Of a stretch of DNA of 26,125 nucleotides, positions 1 through 9,900 are shown in pieces. A program made the position numbers and the translations under genes. The notes under the pieces were generated by a model, which was given only the letters and a program-made list of their open reading frames with translations, searched no databases and was not told the DNA's origin. The stretch lies in NCBI GenBank assembly GCA_910577235.1, contig CAJTMX010000046.1, forward strand, positions 1 through 26,125, written 5' to 3'. The stretch is from an uncultured Acetatifactor sp. Its GTDB lineage: Bacteria > Bacillota > Clostridia > Lachnospirales > Lachnospiraceae. Positions within the stretch are counted from its first letter, which is position 1; every line of letters starts with the position of its first letter.

Positions 1-106
1 AACTCTGGGGTTTCTGCAGTTTTATCATTTCATTACTGTCAAAGACAGGATTTTATCATAACATTATTCACAGGTATCGTCAAATCTTAGTTTTAAGATT
101 TTATAT

Positions 107-1900
107 CTATCCCATACCCATCTGTGTCATATACATCCGCGCGTACTCTCCCCCCAGATCCATAAGCTGGCTGTGCGTGCCCTGTTCCGCGATCCGTCCG
201 TCCTGTATCAGCAGGATCAGATCGGAATCCCGTATAGTGGACAGGCGGTGGGCGATGATAAAGGAAGTGCGCCCCCGGGTGATCGCCAGCATGGCCTGAC
301 GGATATGCTGCTCCGTCACGGTGTCCACGGAGCTGGTGGCTTCGTCCAATATCATGATGGGAGCACGGTTCAGCACCGCTCTTGCAATGGTAAGGAGCTG
401 CCTCTCCCCCTGGCTCAGCTCCGCCCCGCCCTGGTGCAGCACCGTTTCATAGCCCTGGGGAAGTCTTTGGATAAAGCCGTCCGCTCCCGCCACTCTGGCC
501 GCCTCCCGCACTTGCTCCAGAGACACGTCCCTGTGACCGTAGCTGATGTTTTCCCGTATCGTAGTGCCAAAGAGAGCCGTATCCTGCAGCACCACGCCAA
601 ACGCCTGGCGCAGTTCTCCCATCCGGTACCGCCGCAGGTCATGGCCGTCCAGCAGGATAGCTCCCTCCTGCACGTCGTAAAATCGGGTGAGCAGATTGAT
701 CAGTGTGGTCTTTCCCGAGCCGGTGGGGCCTACCACGGCCACTCTGGTCCCGGCGGGAATATCCAGATTGATCTGGCGCAAAACCGGTTTTTCCGGCTGA
801 TAGCCGAACGTCACGTTCCGAAAGCTCACGGCGCCCCTTACATGGGCCGCGCCGAGAGCATCCGGCTCATCCGCAGGCTCGCCGCCCTCGTCCAATATCT
901 CAATGATACGCTCCGCTCCAGCCACCGCGGTCTGGAAGTTGTTGTAAATATTGGCGATCTCCACAAAGGGCCGGGAGAACTGCCGGGAATACAGCAGAAA
1001 ACTGGAAATCTCCCCCACGGTGAGCCGCCCGTTCAGAGCCATCACGCCGCTGGCTATGGCGATCAGCACATAGGTCAGATTATTTATCACATTCATCATG
1101 GGCATCAGATAGCCGGAGGCGATCTGCGCCCTGGTAGCCACCTGGCAGAACGCGTCGTTGTTCTCCACAAACTTCGCCACCATCTCCCGTTCCTGTCCGA
1201 AGGCTTTGACCATGCCCATGCCTGATATGCTCTCCTCCACCTGCCCGTTGAGCCTGCCCAGAATGGCCTGCTGCTGCCTGTACAGTACCTTCGTCCGGCG
1301 GGTCACGGCCCGGGTCAGCAGAAAGATCAGCAGCACCGCGAAGAGCGCTATGCCCGTGAGCAGCGGGCTCATCAGGATCATGGCGCAGAAGATACCGGTG
1401 ATCGTAAATCCGTACATCAACAGTTGGGTCAGCGAGTCCGATATGGTGACGCTGATATTGTCCACATCGTTGGTCAGACGACTCATCAATTCCCCGTGCT
1501 GCCGGGTGTCAAAAAAGGACAGAGGCAGCTTTTCCATATGGGAAAACAGCGCCGTTCGGATGTGCAGGATCATTCTCTGCCCGATGCCCGCCATCAGAAA
1601 TTGCTGCAAAAAGCGTACCAGCCAGTCTCCCAGATACAGCGCCGCCAGCAGGGCCAGCAATATTCCGCCGGGATGGCCGCTGTCAATCCTGTTCACCGCC
1701 CTGCCGATCAGGTAGGGGGACAGCACTGCCGAGCCGGAGGCCAGCGCGGACAGAAACAGTATCCATCCCAGCCCTTTCCGATGGCCCATGGTGAGCTGCC
1801 ACAGGCGGATCAGAGTGCCTTTCATATCTTTGGGCTTGACTGCGGGAACGCCTCTGGCGCGGCCCAGCTGCGAGGGCGGTGTGGCCATATTTTTATCCAT
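107..1900 (-). CDS. ABC exporter half-transporter, catalytic half (TMD-NBD fusion)
   Basis: This 597-residue protein is a type IV (MDR-like) ABC exporter half with an N-terminal six-helix membrane domain (about residues 40-330) and a C-terminal ATPase domain (about 355-590). The ATPase motifs are visible: Walker A GPTGSGKTT at 391-399, signature LSQGE at 495-499, Walker B MILDE at 516-520 with the catalytic glutamate E520, and the switch histidine H551. The signature departs from LSGGQ, while the neighbouring subunit has LSGGQ but lacks the catalytic glutamate. This is the pattern of heterodimeric exporters of the TM287/288 or BmrCD kind, with one active and one degenerate ATP site. The gene follows its partner with an 8-nt overlap, so the two are very probably co-translated. 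The transported substrate cannot be read from the sequence; drugs, lipids or peptides are all possible. Confidence 0.95.
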   Translation of the reverse strand: MDKNMATPPSQLGRARGVPAVKPKDMKGTLIRLWQLTMGHRKGLGWILFLSALASGSAVLSPYLIGRAVNRIDSGHPGGILLALLAALYLGDWLVRFLQQFLMAGIGQRMILHIRTALFSHMEKLPLSFFDTRQHGELMSRLTNDVDNISVTISDSLTQLLMYGFTITGIFCAMILMSPLLTGIALFAVLLIFLLTRAVTRRTKVLYRQQQAILGRLNGQVEESISGMGMVKAFGQEREMVAKFVENNDAFCQVATRAQIASGYLMPMMNVINNLTYVLIAIASGVMALNGRLTVGEISSFLLYSRQFSRPFVEIANIYNNFQTAVAGAERIIEILDEGGEPADEPDALGAAHVRGAVSFRNVTFGYQPEKPVLRQINLDIPAGTRVAVVGPTGSGKTTLINLLTRFYDVQEGAILLDGHDLRRYRMGELRQAFGVVLQDTALFGTTIRENISYGHRDVSLEQVREAARVAGADGFIQRLPQGYETVLHQGGAELSQGERQLLTIARAVLNRAPIMILDEATSSVDTVTEQHIRQAMLAITRGRTSFIIAHRLSTIRDSDLILLIQDGRIAEQGTHSQLMDLGGEYARMYMTQMGMG

Positions 1901-3674
1901 GGAGTACCCCTCCTTCCCCGCTCAGATCCGCCGTCTCCGGCAGCGTCTGAACGCCGATCTGGGAGTGATAGATCGCCCTGTACGGCTCACACTCTTCCAG
2001 CAGCTCCTCATGGGAGCCAAACCCCCGGATCTTTCCGTCTTCCATACAGAGTATGTGATCGGTCCTCATCACCGTGGAGATCCTCTGGCTGACCAGCAGC
2101 ACCGTAGTCTCCCGGGTATCGCCCAGGATTCCCGCCAGCACCCTGGCCTCCGTGGTGGCGTCCAAGGCGCTGGTACAGTCGTCCAGTATCAGAATACGGG
2201 GCTTTTTCAACAGAGCTCTGGCTATGGAAAGGCGCTGTTTCTGTCCGCCGGAGAGATTGACGCCTCCCTGTCCCAGCAGGGTGTCATATCCCTCCGGCAG
2301 CTTTGACACGAATTCATCCGCGCAGGCCACCCGTGCCGCCTGGCGGATCTCCTCCATGGAAGCCTCTTTGTTCCCCCAGCGCAGATTGTCCTGTATGGTA
2401 CCCGTGAACAGCAGCGCTTTCTGGGGTACCACGGCGATCCGGCCACGCAGACGCGCCGTGGGTGTCTGTGTCACGTCCCGTCCCCCCACCAGCACCTGCC
2501 CCCGGGTGGCATCGTAAAATCTGGGCACCAGATTCACCAGCGTGGATTTCCCCGAACCGGTGGGACCGATGATTCCGATGACCTCCCCGGGCATGACGGA
2601 AAAATCCGCCTCCTGCACCGCGGGGCGGGCGCTGCCCGCGTAGGAGAAGGACACATGGCGAAACCGGATACCGCCCTCCCGGGATGCCTCCGGGGCCGGG
2701 TCTTCCGCCGCCCCGTTTTCGGGTATGACCTCCCTCTGGGCCGGAACTTCATCCAGGATCTCCTGTACCCTGGCGGAGGAGGCCACGGCCCGGACTGCGG
2801 AATTTAATATATTGGATACCATGCCCAGAGCAAACAGCACCTGGGTCATATAGTTGACACATGCCATCAATCGGCCGATCTCTCCCGTCAGCTCCCTGCC
2901 CGAGAGCCAGAGCATCACCACGATTCCCGTGTTGACCGTCAGGTTGATCAGGGGGCCAAATACCGCCATGACCCGCATGGAGGATATGCCCGCCTGGGCC
3001 AGCTGCCGGGAAGCGTCTTCAAATTTATCCCGCTCCTGCTCCTCTGCCCGGAAAGCCTTGACCACCCGGATAGCGCCCAGAAACTCCCTGCTGGTGCGGT
3101 TCAGTCCGTCCAGCTTTCTCTGCATCCTGTCAAAACGGGGATAACCCAGTTTCATGTTGCCGTAGATCAACAGGCCGGCACAGACCAGGATCACCAGCAT
3201 CAGCGGCAGCAGAGCCGGCATCTGGAAAATGATCAGCGCCACCGCGCCGATACAGGTCACCGGAGCCTTTAACATGATACGCATGATACCGTTGATAAAA
3301 TTCTGCATCTGGGTCACGTCATTGGTGATCCTGGTGATGATGGACGCAGGCTGCAGCCTGTCGATATTTTCGTGGGACAGAGTCTGTACTTTCTCATAGA
3401 TGGCCAGCCGGATCTCCTTGCCTATCAGCTGGGACGTCCTGCTGGCATAGGTGTTGCGCACCACGGCTCCCAGGGCTCCCAGGGCGGTGATGCCCAGCAT
3501 GATCAGGCCATAGCGCAGGATCAGATGCAGTTCCTCTCCCTTGACGCCTCTGTCCACGATATAGGACATGAAAGTAGGCTGCAACAGATCCGCAAAAGTC
3601 TCAACCGTGAGGAACAACACCGCGATCAGAAACATGCCCATATGCTTTTTAATGTACCGTATCATCAGTCTCAT
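1893..3674 (-). CDS. ABC exporter half-transporter, degenerate-site half (TMD-NBD fusion)
   Basis: This is the 593-residue partner half of the heterodimeric ABC exporter. The membrane domain covers about residues 10-310 and the ATPase domain about 335-575. Walker A is GPTGSGKST (370-378) and the signature is canonical LSGGQ (474-478). Walker B reads LILDD (495-499), with aspartate in place of the catalytic glutamate, and the switch position reads SQR (Q530) instead of histidine. These two changes mark the non-hydrolysing site of an asymmetric exporter. The ATG at 3674 is preceded by AGGAG at a normal distance. The gene is first in a two-gene operon whose likely promoter is at 3841-3870. Function as an exporter is secure at family level; the substrate is unknown. 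Confidence 0.95.
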   Translation of the reverse strand: MRLMIRYIKKHMGMFLIAVLFLTVETFADLLQPTFMSYIVDRGVKGEELHLILRYGLIMLGITALGALGAVVRNTYASRTSQLIGKEIRLAIYEKVQTLSHENIDRLQPASIITRITNDVTQMQNFINGIMRIMLKAPVTCIGAVALIIFQMPALLPLMLVILVCAGLLIYGNMKLGYPRFDRMQRKLDGLNRTSREFLGAIRVVKAFRAEEQERDKFEDASRQLAQAGISSMRVMAVFGPLINLTVNTGIVVMLWLSGRELTGEIGRLMACVNYMTQVLFALGMVSNILNSAVRAVASSARVQEILDEVPAQREVIPENGAAEDPAPEASREGGIRFRHVSFSYAGSARPAVQEADFSVMPGEVIGIIGPTGSGKSTLVNLVPRFYDATRGQVLVGGRDVTQTPTARLRGRIAVVPQKALLFTGTIQDNLRWGNKEASMEEIRQAARVACADEFVSKLPEGYDTLLGQGGVNLSGGQKQRLSIARALLKKPRILILDDCTSALDATTEARVLAGILGDTRETTVLLVSQRISTVMRTDHILCMEDGKIRGFGSHEELLEECEPYRAIYHSQIGVQTLPETADLSGEGGVLHG

Positions 3675-3759
3675 GGATGACTCCTACTTTGCCCGGACAC
3701 CGCCAAAACGAAGACGCCGCATTAGGCTGCCGCGCCAGGCTCTGCCGGTCCACAGATAA

Positions 3760-3788
3760 AAGGAGATATCTGTATAAGGTATCTCCTT
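3760..3788 (-). promoter_or_regulatory. Leader hairpin of the ABC exporter operon
   Basis: A perfect 9-bp inverted repeat (AAGGAGATA and TATCTCCTT) with an 11-nt loop lies in the predicted leader between the promoter and the first ABC gene. Read on the minus strand, the stem is followed directly by TTTT, so it could act as a weak attenuator or as an operator. I recognise no riboswitch class here. Confidence 0.4.
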
Positions 3789-3840
3789 CTATAATATGTT
3801 TCCTGTTGCATTCTATTGTGAACTCTTATACTTCATTCCT

Positions 3841-3870
3841 ATATTACTCATTGCGGGGCGGTGTTGTCAA
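3841..3870 (-). promoter_or_regulatory. Predicted sigma-A promoter of the ABC exporter operon
   Basis: Read on the minus strand, a perfect -35 box TTGACA (3865-3870) is separated by 18 nt from a -10-like TAATAT (3841-3846). It points toward the ABC genes and predicts a leader of about 160 nt that contains the hairpin at 3760-3788. Confidence 0.55.
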
Positions 3871-3946
3871 CACAAATTTGCGTCATTCGGAGCAGAATCC
3901 GCCGCTTTTCTCCCCCGGGTCAGGCACCGTCCGGTCCGCTGTCGCA

Positions 3947-3952
3947 TATAAT
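3947..3952 (+). promoter_or_regulatory. Possible -10 box for the DUF3888-like gene
   Basis: A perfect TATAAT lies 34 nt before the ATG at 3987. No convincing -35 box is visible at the usual distance, so this is tentative. Confidence 0.3.
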
Positions 3953-3986
3953 ATTCCAAAAGAGTCCGCGACACAGGGAGTCACTG

Positions 3987-4451
3987 ATGAAACGAATCGT
4001 ACATATCAAATTAAGGACCATACTGGGCATTGCCTGCCTGATGATCTGCATTCTGCCCACCACCAGAAATATCGGAAAAACAGAGGCTGCGGAGGAAACG
4101 CCCACCGCTTATCCCTTCACCTCAAAATGGAGCGACCTTCCTCTGTCGGAGGTAGCGCTGGTCAACAGCTATCTGTCTCATATCGAGGAGGCCGCAAAGA
4201 ACTTTTACACCGAAAGAGGTGAGGTTGTCCCCACCATCTCCTGGTATTATGTCACGCTCAAGGAATTGAAGGCCGATAACCAGGCGGAAAACCCCACAGT
4301 ACATATTTCCTTTACGCTCATGCCCTATGTGGGGGCCCACGATCCGGTGGGGATAGACGAAGCCACCTTTGCCGCCTCCTACACCGGACAGATCAGTCTG
4401 CTGGAATACCGGAGGGCGGAGGATATTCCTAGTGGGCAAAGCGCCCGGTGA
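3987..4451 (+). CDS. Small secreted protein, DUF3888-like
   Basis: This 154-residue protein has a basic N-terminus followed by a hydrophobic stretch (about residues 10-25) and an Ala-rich segment near 34-36, which together look like a secretory signal peptide. The mature part begins a Leu/Val-rich helix, has an NFYTERG segment, and near the end has the pattern PYVGAHDPVG followed by a TF pair. From memory this resembles the DUF3888 family, whose members are small exported proteins of unknown function in Firmicutes; this match should be confirmed. The frame is open upstream of 3987, but I chose this ATG because GGGAG lies 6 nt before it and the signal peptide begins there. It is the only plus-strand gene in the first 11 kb and is divergent from the ABC operon. 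Confidence 0.75.
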   Translation: MKRIVHIKLRTILGIACLMICILPTTRNIGKTEAAEETPTAYPFTSKWSDLPLSEVALVNSYLSHIEEAAKNFYTERGEVVPTISWYYVTLKELKADNQAENPTVHISFTLMPYVGAHDPVGIDEATFAASYTGQISLLEYRRAEDIPSGQSAR

Positions 4452-4512
4452 ACTCCATCACCAGACCGGATGCCTGTCCCTGGGCCGCATCTGCAACACA
4501 GTATACAATGGC

Positions 4513-6828
4513 TCACATATCCTCTCCCCCATGCAGCGCGATCCGGTCTGTGTAATAGTCCAGCACTGCCTGCTGGGCCGCAGCGGACAGGTAGACCACC
4601 TGGTACTGGCTGCCGCGCTGGCTGACTCTCATATCCAGAAAAAAGCCCGCCCGATCCCCGCTCTCCGTCACTATTTGTCCCCAGCGTCCCTCCTGATAGA
4701 CCTCCCGCACCCAGTCCCGGGCGGCGGCGTAACGCATGATCTCCGCCCCGGAGAGCTTTTGCACGGTCTGCAAGTCCGCAAGCCGGTTAAGTTCCGCTGC
4801 CAGCTCCGTGGCCAGACACATATCCGTGGGCCGAAACTCCGCCGCGCGCATGGACGTCACCGTAAAGGGTTGTTTCCGAACCTTTATCTTCTTTTTCCGC
4901 GCCGGGACTTCACCGGAAGTCTCCCCCTCCGACGCCGCAGCCTGCGCAAAAAGTGTCGCCCGGGCGCTTCCCTGCTCGCCGAAATAGGTCTTCTCTTTTC
5001 TGCCGCCGGTGAATGCGCGCACCGCCGTCACAAAAGCCTCCCCGTAGCGTTGGTATTTCCGCTCTCCCACCCCTGATACCTGTAGCATTTCCGCCTTGTC
5101 AAAGGGCAGACGGATACACAATTCGATCAGGGTCTTGTCGCTGAATACCACATAGGGCGGTACATTCTCCTTCCGGGCCAGCTCCATGCGCAGCTTTTTC
5201 AGCGCCTCGAAAAGCTCCAGTCCCCTGTGATTGAGAATGTCGGACTTGCGGGCTTTTCTGGTCTTCGCCGCAGCGTCTCCGCTCTCCCTGGCCCAGCGCA
5301 GGAGCAGGGTGTCGCTCCCGTCTAACAGCCCCTGGGCCTTGGCGCATACCTTGAGGATGGCGTACTTGTCCGGGGTGGCCTCCAGATATTCCCTCTGCTC
5401 CATCTCCCGTATGATCTGTTTGATCCGGTCCTCGGAAATATGCTGCAGGGCTGCGTAGGCGGAGCAGCGGTCTGCCCCCAGCTCCAGCAGCTTGGAGCGC
5501 TTGTCCCCATGCAGCGTCCCGGCGATCACATTGACGCCGTAGCGCTGCCGCAGTTCCAGAATACAGGAGACGATCCGGCGGGCCGCCTCCGTGCAGTCCT
5601 GCTCCTCATACTCCGCTTTGCAGGCGGAACAGTTCTCGCAGCGCTGCATGCCGTATTCCCCAAAATATTCCAGTATGTATTTTCGCAGACAGCCTGTGGA
5701 GTAGGCATAGTTTACCATGCTCCGCAGCCTCTGAGCGTCCCGCTCCCTGACCAGCTCATTCTCCTCCGGCTCAAGCTCCTCATTGGGTGGCTTATTGTCC
5801 AGCAGATATTGATTCACCGCCACATCCTGACCGGAAAAGAGCATGATACATTCCGACTCCGCGCCGTCCCGCCCGGCGCGGCCTGCCTCTTGATAATAGT
5901 TCTCCATGCTCTGGGGCATATTGAAATGCAGCACATAGCGCACATTGGACTTGTCAATCCCCATGCCAAAGGCATTGGTAGCCACGATGACCGGCTTTCT
6001 GTCGTAGATAAAGTCCTCCTGATTCCGGCTTCGCTCCTGCGGTGACAGCCCCGCATGATATCTGGCTGCGCCGATGCCCCGGGAAACCAGCGCCTCATGT
6101 ACTTTTTCCACGTTCTTGCGGGTGGCGCAGTAGACGATGCCGCTGTCACCGGGACGGCCCTCGATATACTGTATCACATAATTCAGTTTGTTCTTGGGAG
6201 TTTCCACGCCAAAATAGAGGTTCCGGCGGTCAAAGCCGCTGATCAGCAGCTGCGGGTCCCGCAGCCCCAGCACCGCGATGATATCGTCTTTCACCTGGCC
6301 TGTAGCCGTGGCCGTGTACGCGGCGATCACCGGTCTGGCGCTCAGTTTTTTGATAAAAGAGACGATCTTGAGATAGCTGGGGCGGAAATCCTGCCCCCAC
6401 TGGGAGATGCAGTGGGCCTCGTCCACGGCCACCATGCTGACCTGCGCCCTCTGGGCAAAGCAGATGAAATCCCACGTCTCCAGGCGTTCCGGCGCAACAT
6501 AGATGATCTTATATCTGCCTCCCATGGCGTATTCCATGGCCTTCTGTATCTGTCCCTCCGTCAGTGAACTGTTGATATAGGCGGCGTGTACTCCCGCCTG
6601 GTTCAGAGCCTGCACCTGATCCTTCATCAGGGAGATCAGCGGCGAGATCACCACCGTGATCCCCGGCAGCATCAGGGCCGGAACCTGATAGCATATGGAT
6701 TTTCCGGCTCCGGTGGGCATGATGCCCAGCACGTCCCGGCCGGACAGAATGCTGTCGATCAGCAGTTCCTGACCGGGGCGAAAATCGGTATAGCCGAAGT
6801 AGGTCTTTAAAATATCATGTTTTTGCAA
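4513..6828 (-). CDS. recQ: RecQ-family ATP-dependent DNA helicase
   Basis: This 771-residue 3'-5' SF2 helicase shows the RecQ hallmarks in order: motif 0 FGYTDFRPGQ (11-20), Walker A PTGAGKS (38-44), DEAH (136-139) followed by the aromatic-loop type SQWGQDFRP, GRAGRDG motif VI, zinc-binding cysteines C380, C397, C400 and C403, a winged-helix RQC region (about 410-500) and an HRDC domain (about 530-606). RecQ enzymes unwind forks and recombination intermediates. The C-terminus after HRDC is longer than in E. coli-type RecQ, with a basic KKKIKVRK patch and about 120 further residues that I do not recognise. The start is TTG: GGAGG lies 10 nt upstream, and the nearby ATG at 6844 is out of frame. 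It follows the SF1 helicase-nuclease gene on the same strand after 136 nt. Confidence 0.95.
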   Translation of the reverse strand: MQKHDILKTYFGYTDFRPGQELLIDSILSGRDVLGIMPTGAGKSICYQVPALMLPGITVVISPLISLMKDQVQALNQAGVHAAYINSSLTEGQIQKAMEYAMGGRYKIIYVAPERLETWDFICFAQRAQVSMVAVDEAHCISQWGQDFRPSYLKIVSFIKKLSARPVIAAYTATATGQVKDDIIAVLGLRDPQLLISGFDRRNLYFGVETPKNKLNYVIQYIEGRPGDSGIVYCATRKNVEKVHEALVSRGIGAARYHAGLSPQERSRNQEDFIYDRKPVIVATNAFGMGIDKSNVRYVLHFNMPQSMENYYQEAGRAGRDGAESECIMLFSGQDVAVNQYLLDNKPPNEELEPEENELVRERDAQRLRSMVNYAYSTGCLRKYILEYFGEYGMQRCENCSACKAEYEEQDCTEAARRIVSCILELRQRYGVNVIAGTLHGDKRSKLLELGADRCSAYAALQHISEDRIKQIIREMEQREYLEATPDKYAILKVCAKAQGLLDGSDTLLLRWARESGDAAAKTRKARKSDILNHRGLELFEALKKLRMELARKENVPPYVVFSDKTLIELCIRLPFDKAEMLQVSGVGERKYQRYGEAFVTAVRAFTGGRKEKTYFGEQGSARATLFAQAAASEGETSGEVPARKKKIKVRKQPFTVTSMRAAEFRPTDMCLATELAAELNRLADLQTVQKLSGAEIMRYAAARDWVREVYQEGRWGQIVTESGDRAGFFLDMRVSQRGSQYQVVYLSAAAQQAVLDYYTDRIALHGGEDM

Positions 6829-6964
6829 TCTGTCTGTTCCTCCATGTCTTTTGCGGCCCGAAAATCCTATGGCTATCCACCGGCCGGCTACATCCCGGAC
6901 GGAAATGTCGCATTGGGGCGGACGGCAAGCCCAAGAGCCGCCGGATCAGTCCGTCTCTGCGCCG

Positions 6965-9900
6965 TCATCGCATCTTCGAGAAGTAGTCCAATAATATTTC
7001 CTTGATGTAATTGTACCGTCTGGCGTAGGAGTTCTCCACCCGGATCAGCTGCAGGTTATGCGCCTCACAGATGCGGTTCTTCTTCTCGTCCCTGCGGCGC
7101 ACTACCTCGTCCTCGTAATGCTCCTTGCCGTCCAGTTCTACGGCCAGCATGGGCAGTTCATGCTCTCCCTGTTTCTCATAGACCACAAAATCAAAGCGGC
7201 CACTGTAAAACAGGTCGTCAAATGTATCGTTGCTCTGAAACACCTGAGAGATGGAGACTTCCTTGCGAATGGCGTACCGGCTCTGGCTGAGCCAGATATT
7301 TCCCAGGGCATGACCCAGATTCTGTAGAAAAGCCTCCTCTGTGGCGGTGCTGAACGGCTTGACTCCCAGGGCGCGGGAGTTGGCCTTCTTGGGGGTTACA
7401 ACAGACTGGCCGTTGCTGCGCACATACTGCACCAGCTCATACAGGTCGTCCTGATCGCCTATCTGATGCAGACGGCTGAGGTTCTTCTGGCTCCCCAGCA
7501 CCACCAGCCTGTCTCTGGCCCGGGAAGTGGCCACATTGATCAGCTCTTTATTGTTTTTCAGCCATTCATAGGTGCGCGCCTGGGTCTGGTCCGTGATGGC
7601 CGTGGAAAACAGGATCACATCCTTCTCGTCCCCCTGAAAGGCGTGAACCGTTCCGCAGGTCACATCGCTGACGCCCTCCTCCTTGAGAGCCTGTTCGATC
7701 ATCTGTTTCTGATTCACAAAGGGCGTTATGACGCCTATGGACCGGTCTCTGTGAGAGGCGGCGTACTCGGCGATGGCCCGGGCCTCGGCGGGAGCCGTGT
7801 TTTTCGTGTCGGCCCAAGCGTCCTGCATATCCAGATATTCAAGAGGCGACGGCTCCTGGCTCACCGTGCGGATATTCAGCCGGGAATTGTAGTATTTTCT
7901 GTTGTTAAATTCTATGATCCGGGGATGACAGCGGTAATGGTTGTGCAGCAAGATCTCGTCGCTGACAGCGTCGCAGGACAGATAGACCTTGTATACGGAA
8001 TTTTTGCGGTAATCGTATTCCTCTGACACGCAGTACCTTTTCTTAAGTCTCTCGTTAACCAGCTCGTCCAACAGGATCACAGGACTCAGCTGCTGCGGGT
8101 CTCCCACCAGCATCAGGCTGTTGCCCCGCAGGATGGGAACCAGAGACACCGCCGTGTTGCACTGGCTGGCCTCGTCCATGATCACCATGTCAAACATGGG
8201 CTCCGGATCTCCCAGACGGTGGGCCGAGATACAGGTAGTGGCAATGATGGGAAAAATCTTTTGCAGCCGTTGCAGATTCTTTTTATCCGCCAGATATTTG
8301 GCAAAGTTTTCCGTGGCCTTGTCCAGATCCTCCTCATCCAGAATTTCCCGCAGCTTGTCAAACTCCTTATTGTCCAGGCGTTTCATATAGCTGGCCCCGG
8401 TATAATAGAGATATTTTTTCAGCTCTTCCACATCGTCGTCCACCAGGGCCAAGGCCTGTTCCTCCGACACCGTGCCCACGTTCTCGAGATGCCTTTTGAT
8501 CTGTTTAAGTTGTCTGCCGCCCAGATCTGCCTGAAAAGGGAGCATTTGCGCGGGCATGGCATGGCTGCTCTGGTATTCCAGCATACGCTCTATGGTCGCC
8601 CTTCGCTCTTGAAAATCCAGTATGTCATCATATATTTTCAGTATATCCGATAGTTTTTTGGCCCGCTGTTTCCTCTCATCCTTATTGCGGCCCAATGTGC
8701 CCTCGAACACCGACACGGACTGGGTCCGTCTGTACAGCTCCCGGATGTACAGGATGGCCTGCCTCACCATATCCCTGTTTCCCAGCCGCAGAATGGGAAA
8801 GGAGATAGGCTTTTCGTGATACCGCAGACCGGTCAGCTTTTCACATACGCCGTCTATTGGGTGATTGTTATTGGACGCGAAGAGTACGGTCCTGTCGTTG
8901 AAAAAAGCGGTCATGATGGTATTGAGAATGGTATTGGTCTTGCCTGTGCCCGGCGGTCCCTGAATATAGGCCACCGGATATTTCATGGCATTATTGATGG
9001 CCAGCAGCTGATCCATATTGACCCGCCGGCTTAACAGAGTGATAGGGCTGGCCTGTCTGGCTCTGGGGCGCTCCAGCAGATCCCCGAAAAAGGCCCGGAT
9101 GGGCACAGGAACCCTGTCTTCCTGATACATTTTCAATATGGCCTTGTATTCCTTGTGCAGATCCAGGGCAATGTCCATACCCAGGCCGATGATATAGGGC
9201 ATGTCATCCACCAGACCATAACGCCTCCGGGTGTGCCTGTTCACGCAGTCTTTGATCTTCTCCTGATTGCCTGCGAAATCCCCCAGCAGTTCATAGTCCT
9301 CGGCGTCCAGATATTTTCGGATGCTCTGTTGGGCGCCGTCCACGGTAAACTCCGTGCATACCGTGATCTCCTCCTCCGGGCGCAGCACCTTTTTCTTGAT
9401 ATCCAGATTCAGGCCGCGGTAGGCCAGCACATGCAGCCCCTCCTTCACATGGACGCTGAGTATGTTCATGGCCAGCCGCTGAAGGCGGAGACAGCCGTCC
9501 CGGCGCGGAGGCTGACTGGTCCTGTACTGAAAACTTTTTACGATCTTTTGAAACTGTTCGTCGCTGAGTTCATAGAACTCCCCGGTGAGTTTTTCCCGGT
9601 CCAGATACTTGACCAGCTCAAAATCCGAGATATAGGGAGTGGTATCCAGACGGTTGCACATCTCCAGATAGTTCAGTATCTTGAGATTGGCCACATTGTC
9701 AAACAATGTCTTATATTTATGAGGGTTTAAATAGATATCCCTCACAAGCTCCTCATTCACCGGACAATAGGAGCCGTCCACCACCTGGGAAGAGCGGATG
9801 GAATCAATGTGGATCTTAAGGTCGGCAACCGTATAGTGTCCCAGGTGCAGGCCGTCCACGGACATGACTCTTCTGCCCACGTCTATGTTCTTGATACCGA

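Noticed and set aside
82..101. Perfect 8-bp hairpin just after the first ABC gene stop
   Set aside because: It is AT-rich and lacks a following T-run on the minus strand, so I do not call it a terminator.
173..3680. Plus-strand open frames opposite the ABC genes
   Set aside because: They are shadows of GC-rich coding sequence and show no protein-like motifs.
6801..6844. Twelve-codon open frame overlapping the recQ start (ATG at 6844)
   Set aside because: It is too short and overlaps the recQ ribosome binding site without any independent support.
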